From assembly GCA_023055505.1 (NCBI GenBank), contig JALIRH010000036.1, forward strand, positions 2,790,001-2,854,000: a stretch of 64,000 nt of DNA. Direction: 5' to 3'. Under the pieces are notes generated by a model. It ran no database searches. It had not been told where the DNA came from and saw only the letters and a list, made by a program, of their open reading frames with translations. Source of the stretch: Callipepla californica brunnescens (Eukaryota; Chordata; Aves; Galliformes; Odontophoridae). Of the stretch, positions 56,201 to 64,000 are shown in pieces. Within the stretch, counting starts at the first letter, position 1. Every line of letters starts with the position of its first letter. The position numbers and the translations under genes are program-made.

Positions 56201-59200
56201 AGGACTGAACCAATTCATTGATTCTCTGGTCAGTTATTATTGACCAACTAATTATTTCAGCGTTTATGGTGTGGGGTGCTCGCGTCCCATGAGTTAAGTT
56301 GCTTTATAGCCTGTTGAGTTTGGTTCCTGTAATGTTAATGGCAGCCTTCAGAAAAACCCAGTTATATTGCTGACGATCTGTAAGTCTTCAGCAGATTGCC
56401 AGTTTGGTGTTTTGACTTCTTACAGAGCTTCTTTGAAAACACAACTTCAGTCATAATGCTGGTTGAGTGTACAAGAAGATGATGTGACCACAACTGTCGG
56501 TCTGGATGCTCCTTGTACTCCATGAACGTGTTGGTGCATTGCCCTTGGGGCTGTTCCTGAAGGAAACACAGGGCAGACACGTGCAACAGGAGTCTGACCT
56601 TGGTGTCTGTAACTAATAGCCCAAAAATACGACACTTCATTGATGGAGATGCTATATGGGTATATATTCTTTCTGATATGTGTAGCGTGCCTCTCTCACT
56701 TTAATCCGTTTTTATATGGAAAGTATTTTGATTCTGGTAAGGTATTAATAAAACTGTTACTCATTTCTGGCACTTACTGTTGTCACTAGTTTGATTCGAG
56801 TTCAGACCATGAAGACGAAACCATCTCAGGCTGTGGGCCTGCTGTAAGCTCGTCTTTCCATTTCAGAAAAGCTAGAATATTTGTCAAGAGCTCCGTGGAA
56901 AGCATTGTTTTGTCTTGGTGATGGATGCGTAACAGTTTTTACAGCCATGATTCTGTTGTTTGGGATACCCAGTAGTTAAAGTCATTAGCTATCTGTCATC
57001 GTGGCCTGGTTTCCTGTTTAGAAGGTCTGTAGCTTTGTTATAAATAAGGGGAGAGGTGCAGGAACCTCTGAGAGAGGTGCAGGCGATCAGGACAAGAGCA
57101 ACACTCTTCATTTCGGCTGCTGAAGATCATCTTGGCTGAAGTAAAGTATTGCAGTGCTTCTTTAAAGTTGTTTGGCTTGGGATAAAATCTGAGTGTTAAC
57201 TGTTATTGCTATGTTTAGTAACTTTCTAAAGAGTTTTTGGCAAACTTCTTTGTGAAATATGAATACCTTGGAAATGGAAATCTTTAAGGTTTTGTTGCTG
57301 TTAATCAGTCTAATTTCAGAGGCTTCGAGTTGGCTGTCAAAAAAAACCTGTACCACCTTCTTGTAACTGCATGAGGTGTGAGAGATGTCTGCTGCTGTGG
57401 TAAGGCAGTCAGTGTGGATCTGATCTGTGTGTGCCTGGAGGTCAGGAGATGGGCAGTAACTTCATGAAAATGGGGATTATAAAGCAGGATGGCAATTTGA
57501 GCATTGATTCTGAGAGTAACCTCATTAAACTGCAGCAGTGATTTGGGCTGTTTCCTCTTCTTGAAGACGGAGGACTGCAGTGGTTTTGTTTATAATCATA
57601 TTCTTACATTTAAGAGATGTGAATCTATCATCGGAGCTCCAGCTGGAAACGGACTAAAATCTGACACTGGGATTCAGGTTCTGTGATAAAGTAGAAGACA
57701 ATACTGAATTCAAAACAATAAGACAAAAATAGACAAATACTTGAGCTCTTACTGTTCACCTATAAATAGGTAGCTGTTATGAATTCTTCCTTGCCATATC
57801 CCTCTGGAGATGGAAATTAATCCAGCCTCCAGCTGCCTGTGACTGAAGGTCATGAGTCAGATAGAATTAGAGGAAAATTGGTAGCAGGATTTTGCAGACT
57901 CTGCTTCCTGACTTGAGGTTTTGGGCTCCAGCTTGGAAGGTTTTCAGTGCTCAGGCTGCTCTCTGGAAAACAGCATTTGAAAATCAACAAGGTGCTGCAT
58001 CCCTTTGCACTTTGAATTCCCCAGTAGGACCGTGTTTTGAGTACTCAGTGGTGTGGTGGTGGGAGCTAGCAGCTTCACCCTGGGTAATGATACCAGGGAG
58101 TTAAGGGGACCTCCTCATTCCAGCTCCTTACTCCATTTGTGCAGTGCAAATGAAACCTCCAGTGGTTGGGTTTGTTCACTGTTACTTCTCATCTGAGCCT
58201 TTATAATCCCTTCCCAATAACTTATGTTTCTCGCTGCCTCGGACACAAGCAGGCAGACTGAAGAAGAAGCTGTTCCTGAAGCTGAGCTAGAAACTGTTGG
58301 ATTCGGTTTGGTTGTGACTAGAAATAGTACAGCATAATGAAAAGGCAGTCAGCTGTAACCTACATCTTAAAGAGCTTGCCAGATGGCTGCTCCAAGTACC
58401 CTGAATTATTAAGTCTGAATATGTAAAATATTGCTCACAGTTACTGGTGCTTTGCTGCCTTTTTTGCCCTCAGTCTGTGCAGGCTGCTGGGTTTCACTGT
58501 GCTTCCTCCCATAGCAGTGAGGTGGGGGTGTTAAGAAGTGTTGGGAGAAATAACTAACAGGAACGAACAAAAGCTCACATGGGTTTTTTGTTGCTGGTGT
58601 TGCCTGAAGAAAGCTTGGCCTTTAAGATGGAGCAGGGTGCTGGACTGGCTTCCTTTCTGCCAGTTTTACAAACTCTTATTTCTGAAAGCTGGTTTTTTTT
58701 CTGTTGGGGTGTGAAACATCCTTCGGTTCATTTTAAAAAAGGGGAAAAAAAAGAAGGCGGGGATGTCAGAGTTGAGACATTCTTTGTAATAAACCTCTCT
58801 GCAGCGGTGCCCAGAAGAAAAGCCCTTCCAAGATTTGAGTTGGTAGAAGAGGAGGTGGAAGCAAGGGAAGTGGTTATAAATCTGCCCTGGTCGGTCTCTG
58901 TGTGCTGGAATCCTCCTTGACTGAAAGAGCTCAGTCAGAGCAGCTCTGGCCAGAGAGCCTGAGTTTCCTTAGGAGCTGTTTCCATCTGTTCATAAAACAG
59001 AGCTGTTCTGCTGAGTTTGTGTCCGGAGTTCTCCTGTCTCTGCTTTTTCAGATGTGTAAACAGTGCCATTGATGTTCTAAGTCTGGTTAGGAGAAGGACG
59101 GGAAGTGGCCAGCTGGAAAGGTAATATTTTATCTCTGTATTACTGCACAGTTGTGTGCAAGGTTAGAGGTTGAACCTGTGTGGTTCTTCCATTTGCTTTT

Positions 59201-62200
59201 GAGAGGGATTTTTTCTTCTCATGCCAAAGTTTGCACGGCCATGAGCAGTGTGGAAAGGTGAGGGGGCATCCTTTCCATTAGGAAAATTAACACTTAATCC
59301 TCTTCTATCTTGGCAACGTACCCACAAAGTAGCCTGACTTCTCAGGTGCACACACATCTGCTGGTTCTAAAATAAGCCCATTTTACTCATCCCTATTTAC
59401 TGCCTTGCTAGAAAGAGCAACTTCAGACCTTCAGTGAGGGAGGTGGTATTTCAAGTCTCCCTTTTGTAAAGGGCCAGGCTTGTGTGCTGGGTTGGGTAGG
59501 CAGAGAGCAGGGATGTCAGGCATGCAGGGCTCTGCCCAGTCCACATGTTGGGCCTTGCCAAGCAGAGAGCATTCCTGTGATGCTCACCCAGCCCTTCTGC
59601 AGGCAGAGCTGGGGATATGGGGCTGCTTTTCTGATGGTTTACTGCTTGGGCAAGGGAGAGCGTGATTTTTAAACCCAAATTTGTCACTTTGACAAAGCTG
59701 GGCTGGCAGCTTTGGATGTAATATGTGGGGCTTCCTCATTCATTATTCTGTCTTGTGAATCATATTAAATATAAATGAGAACCAAGTTTCATTCCCCGTG
59801 CATGCCAAGCAGGGAAAAATGAGGTGACCCAGTTATGTCCATTTCACAGCGTGTTGGATGCGGCGGGACCAGCGTGGAGGGTTGAGTCATTTAACACAGT
59901 TCAGTGGGAGATGCAATTGTTGTAGCCTAAAGGACAGCTTTTGAAATGCACAGCCCGATCTTTTTCAGAAGAGAGGAAGAAGTTCTTATCTGCCAGGTGG
60001 ATGAGGTACTGAACTTCACCGTTCACCTTGCAAAACAGTCATATCCAGAGAGACCAGTTCCAGGTCGGTAGAACAGCGTGTACTGATGGCTTCATCACCT
60101 TGTGCCATCTCTTTAGCAGTAGTTAATCAGGGTTTAACTGCCAGGAATTGAGCTGACACCCCTGTATTTCTTGGCTTAGACCAATAGGTATCAATGAAAG
60201 TGTAATGGGGCTTCTGGATGGTTTTGTGTTCTGCTTACTGAGCATGAAAGGCACTCATTCCTCTCCATAGAGTCTTTTTTAAGTGAAAGGGAGGTGTGGC
60301 TGACAGCCTACATTTATTTCTAGATTAGATTATCCTAGATCCATACCTTGTTTATTCTTTTGAGTGAGCAGCATTCATGCTCTATTAATGCTGTGGAAAT
60401 TCCTTCAGTCTGGTGTATGACGGTTCGTGTTTTCCCATCTCCCTGCTTGGGATCACACAGATCAGTATTTTGTCTTTCAGGGATTTTCTCATTCTTTACA
60501 CCACTTGTGGAGACAGAGGGACAGCCAGGCAGAGCTGAGCTGGCAGAATGAGCAGGGCAGGAGCACAACGTGGGTACGGGCGAGCAGAGTAATTGTAAGT
60601 GAGAGGAAGAATAAACCACGGCTGAGAAGCACTCTGGCTGGATTGCTGTGCAGCAGGCAGGTCTGCTGGGACTTGAGAGAGAGTTCTGGTGATGTTTCAG
60701 CTGTTCCTCAGCTGTCTCGCTGAACTCTTTCTCATATTTTGCACTTCTTCCCTCCCACCCCTGAAATACACAGTCGCAAAATATTTTTAGATCTTATTTC
60801 TTAGGATTTGTTAGAGGTGAACATGGAAGTGTTGGTGTATAACTGAAAATGCTGGATGATGTTCTTAATAGTTAGGAATTGGTTGGTGCAGGAAGATCAC
60901 TGGGTCTTGTAGTTGTGTTTTGCCCTTGTGCATGTAAGAAAAAGTGCTGATGTGATGTATTTGACTTAGTTAGGCATCTCGGACCTCGTGCAGTGAAGAT
61001 GCATGTCATGCAGAGCACTCGTGCTACGGGTTAGCAGAGAAGCCCTCGAGGTATGGTGTGCAGGAGTGGTGAACTGCCCACTGATCTGCTCTGTTCCTCT
61101 GAGTTTACATGGCTAGGACAGCATTTGATCTTCATGTCCTCATTTGTGTTTGGTGTTATGTGCAGCAAATGCATAACAACTGTTATTAGTGATTTAAGGG
61201 AGGATCAGAGGGGTTTAATGGTAACCATGAACACTGTGTTGCAGTGAGTAGGATGTAACACATCTCTGAAGTGGTTAGATCCCGTGTGCTCCTCTTTAGG
61301 AAGGAGTTCTCACAGGTCTGTGCTGCATATCTGCACACTGTGTGGGGTTACTTCGAGCTGTATAGGAATGAGTACGGCAATTAGTTAGTGCAAATGGTTC
61401 TGTCAGTGCTGTAGATGATATGTCTCTGGATTGCATATTTAGAGGGCAAAAACAGTGAGAGCTAATTAACGAGGTATGGTTGAGATGGATCAGGCGATTT
61501 CTCTCCTGGAGAGGTGAAATGATTCTTTCAAATGATAAAACACTGAAGCTCAGCTGCCTGCAGCACTTGTTAGAAAGAGCTGCTGCAGAGAACACCTGGG
61601 CGAAGCTAGCAGTGTTTTGAATGCAGCCTTTTTCTCTGATGAATCTGGTGTACAGAATGCTGAGTGGCTGGAGCTCCCCCTCCCCTTGTTTCTCTGCTGG
61701 CAATGACACCTGCATGGGGTGGTGAACAGCCACAGAGGAAATGTGATTAGTTTAGCTCTGCTTTTACATACTGACTTTTAAAAAGGAGAAAGAAAAAGAC
61801 AAGAAGTGTATGTTTAGGAACCATAAACTAAAATGTGATAACAAATTGAGTATGTGCATCTTCCCTAATCAGCAGCTTATGGTAATTAATAAATGATTCT
61901 AGCAGTGATGCTGTCCTGAGTCCTCTTGTGATTTCATAACCCTGCCTATGGCAGAGGGAGGACCCCTCAGGTCCCTTCCAGCTCAAGCCATTCTATGGTG
62001 ACAGAGGATGGACTTGAACTATGCTCCATTTGTGAGCTTGAATCATTTGTCTTGCAGGCTAACATGATGGACAGTAAGAGCTGTAAACTCTTCTTGAGCC
62101 CTGGTGCCCAGTGTCAGTGGTGAGATGTGTCAGATGTATGTCACAAGTCCAAAAGAAAGAAATGAGAGCATGTAGCTGCTAGCTGAACGCTGAGGTTGGT

Positions 62201-62742
62201 CTGAAAAATTCTGTGCAGAGGATTCTCCAGCCCCAGCATTCAAATGCCAATTGTGTAATTACTATATTCATGTATCATGCATAGCTGAGAGCAGTAATTT
62301 TGGTAGAAGTCACCGTGCTTTCCATTTCTCCGTAGTTCTCAAATCTTTGGTAAGCTACTCCTGTTTTTTTAGTCTAGAGGAAATTGCGTGTCACTACTAT
62401 TGGCTTTTTCAGGGAGCTGGCTTTTGTGCTTAAAGCTTCTTAAGGACTGCAAAGCCTGAATGCCTCCCATTCTCTAGTGACTGGGAGTGTCACTGGTATG
62501 TACAGGGTATGAATCTTGCAGATGTAGAATGGGTTTACCTTTAAAAAAACTTATTATTTAAAAATAAGGAAGGATCTGCAAACTCCAGACAAAGATTTGC
62601 TGTTATGAATTTTGGCTGCACAGCAGTATAAAGCAAACTGTGCTGTAAAAGGAATTGGTTCAAGTTTTGTGGCTTTTTTTTTTCTTTTCTGGGTCTCAGC
62701 TTTTGTATGTTCCTGTAACGTTTTGCTTTTTTGTTTCCACAG
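50204..62742 (+). other. CTNNBIP1: Presumed CTNNBIP1 intron 1
   Basis: 12.5 kb without a recognised coding exon. It contains a CR1 tail at 61932-62005 and a T14 run near 54727-54740. Open frames such as 58579-58920 show no domain. Confidence 0.5.
61932..62005 (+). mobile_element. CR1 LINE 3' fragment
   Basis: Sense tail: ccctgcctatggcagaggga, ctcaggtcccttccagctca, then 'agccattctatggtga'. Very short. Confidence 0.8.
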
Positions 62743-62833
62743 GGCTGTTTCCTCATACTTCTTTTTCCCAGTCTGGCAGTTAGTTGGGAGTGAGCACGTG
62801 GATTATCTGATCTTCTGAGGTTTCTAGAAGCAG
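62743..62833 (+). other. Candidate non-coding exon of CTNNBIP1
   Basis: A 91-bp segment with a strong pyrimidine-rich acceptor (tttgtttccacag) and a good donor (AAGCAG|gtacgt). It has stops in the frames read and no homology I recognise, so it would be 5' UTR. Based on splice signals only. Confidence 0.3.
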
Positions 62834-63871
62834 GTACGTTGGGTTGTGTCATGTGATGTGTGGCATATTAATTTAACTTTCTTGGGAAAGCCAAGTGGGT
62901 AAGGACTTCAGTAAGGCTTCCCAATCCTTCATCCATAAAGATGGATTTATTGTTTTAGAGCATAGACCGGTTTTGCAAGTGGTTGTGGAAATGTCCTGAT
63001 GTAATTGCACAATATATATGGTGGGTAGTGTTTCTCTTCCTAAAGGGCATCTGCATGTAACAGCAACTGAGAGGTGTTTTCCAGCCCCAATACTGTTTTA
63101 AGGTTTTTGTCCTTCAATTGTCAGACAGGAAAAGCTGTGGTTGCTGAGATTTGACCCAATGTGATTGAGCAGTAAACGAAGAGCAAAGTACTGTTGCTCT
63201 GTAATCTTACTTTAACACCATTACACATAAGTTGCTTTTGACTTGTGCTGAGTACTTTCCCCCCCCGTGTTGCTCCTACCTTTGTAATGTACTCCCTGGA
63301 TGGGCAGGTTTAATATTTTTCAATTCTTCCTGTTAAATATAAGCTCATGGTGAATCCATCTTGGTTGAAACTTGCTTTAGAAGAACCGTATTTAAATGGG
63401 AACACCACATCACCTCTTTTAAAATATCTGATAAATTAATAAAAGACTTGAAGTCTATTATGCTGGAAAACCATGAATAGTTACATGCATTTGCTGCCAA
63501 TCAATGTAATGCCTGCTGGAGTGGATGCATGGATCTCCCCAGCTGGCATAAAAGCAGCAGTGGCATTTTCTTGGTGCTTGTGTGTAGTGCCACCTATTGG
63601 TTGATATTCTATATAACTTCCATTCTTAAACCATAGGCGTGTTGAGGTTGTTGGTTTTGTTAATTAAAAACAAACAAAAAAAAACTTGGGGCTTGAGAGT
63701 TAACATTTAATCTGCTTTTATTTATCCAGCGTGAGCTTTGTGGCTGTGCACTCTGAATCCTGTTTTCATGTTGGCTGTCGTTATTTATGGGGGGGGGAAC
63801 AAAAACACAGGTTCCTCTGTCAGAGTAATCCTTTCATCTGGAGTCAGATTGCTCTTTCTCTACTTCTGCAG
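62834..63871. other. Right-edge intronic sequence
   Basis: AT-rich; short C6-7 and G9 runs near 63259 and 63789. No gene recognised. Confidence 0.5.
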
Positions 63872-64000
63872 TAATGTAACAGCAGATAATGAGCTAGCAG
63901 GATCTGAACGTCAGCCTCTTTCAGTCTCTGGGTTGAAGATGGCCCAGTTCAATTATTCAGATTCTTTCAAGGATTTCCCTGATGAAGCAAGCGTGTAGTC
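63872..64000 (+). other. Possible exon start at window edge
   Basis: Follows a good acceptor (ctctacttctgcag). Contains an ATG in strong context (63939-63941) opening a 19-codon frame that ends TAG at 63996-63998. No donor is seen before the edge. It could be a 5' UTR exon with an upstream ORF, or nothing. Confidence 0.2.

Noticed and set aside
58579..58920. 113-codon plus-strand ORF in the presumed CTNNBIP1 intron
   Set aside because: No homology recognised and no exon-like borders; kept as intron.
62059..62110. ATG after ttgcag as a possible CTNNBIP1 start
   Set aside because: The encoded residues (MMDSKSCKLF) do not match ICAT, and it adjoins a CR1 tail.

Overview
The window reads as nuclear DNA of a bird, most likely a galliform such as chicken. 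Genes are split into many exons with GT/AG introns, AT-rich introns alternate with three CpG islands, and the interspersed repeats I recognise are 3'-truncated CR1 LINE tails. The gene order UBE4B - RBP7 - NMNAT1 - LZIC - (CTNNBIP1) is that of human 1p36.22, which corresponds to chicken microchromosome 21. The species assignment is inference; the gene identities rest on exon translations that join in phase.

Layout. Positions 370-24686, minus strand: the first 18 coding exons (828 codons) of UBE4B, a U-box E3/E4 ubiquitin ligase; the rest of the Ufd2 core and the U-box lie off the left edge. Positions 24.3-25.3 kb: the UBE4B CpG-island promoter, with a possible divergent, spliced plus-strand gene for a 49-residue protein (25323-27258) that I do not recognise. 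Positions 27535-29083, minus: complete RBP7 (134 aa, four exons). Positions 29.1-33.0 kb: intergenic with one CR1. Positions 32993-35624, minus: complete NMNAT1 coding region (283 aa, four exons). Positions 37.2-37.9 kb: a CpG island shared head-to-head by NMNAT1 and LZIC. Positions 38525-43077, plus: complete LZIC coding region (190 aa, six exons). Positions 43.1-49.6 kb: intergenic. Positions 49.7-50.6 kb: a CpG island with a donor site that is probably non-coding exon 1 of CTNNBIP1 (ICAT), whose coding exons should lie beyond 64 kb. Positions 50.2-64.0 kb: mostly its presumed first intron, with one or two candidate further 5' exons near the right edge.

The genes are neighbours by ancient synteny and do not form a pathway: protein quality control (UBE4B), retinoid binding (RBP7), nuclear NAD synthesis (NMNAT1), and two proteins sharing the ICAT helical domain (LZIC and, by synteny, CTNNBIP1). 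I saw no tRNA, rRNA, CRISPR, prokaryotic or viral features. The most novel item is the unrecognised spliced gene divergent from UBE4B; the most useful regulatory items are a frame-neutral 408-nt cassette exon in UBE4B and splice-acceptor choices in NMNAT1 and UBE4B where the wrong AG breaks the frame.
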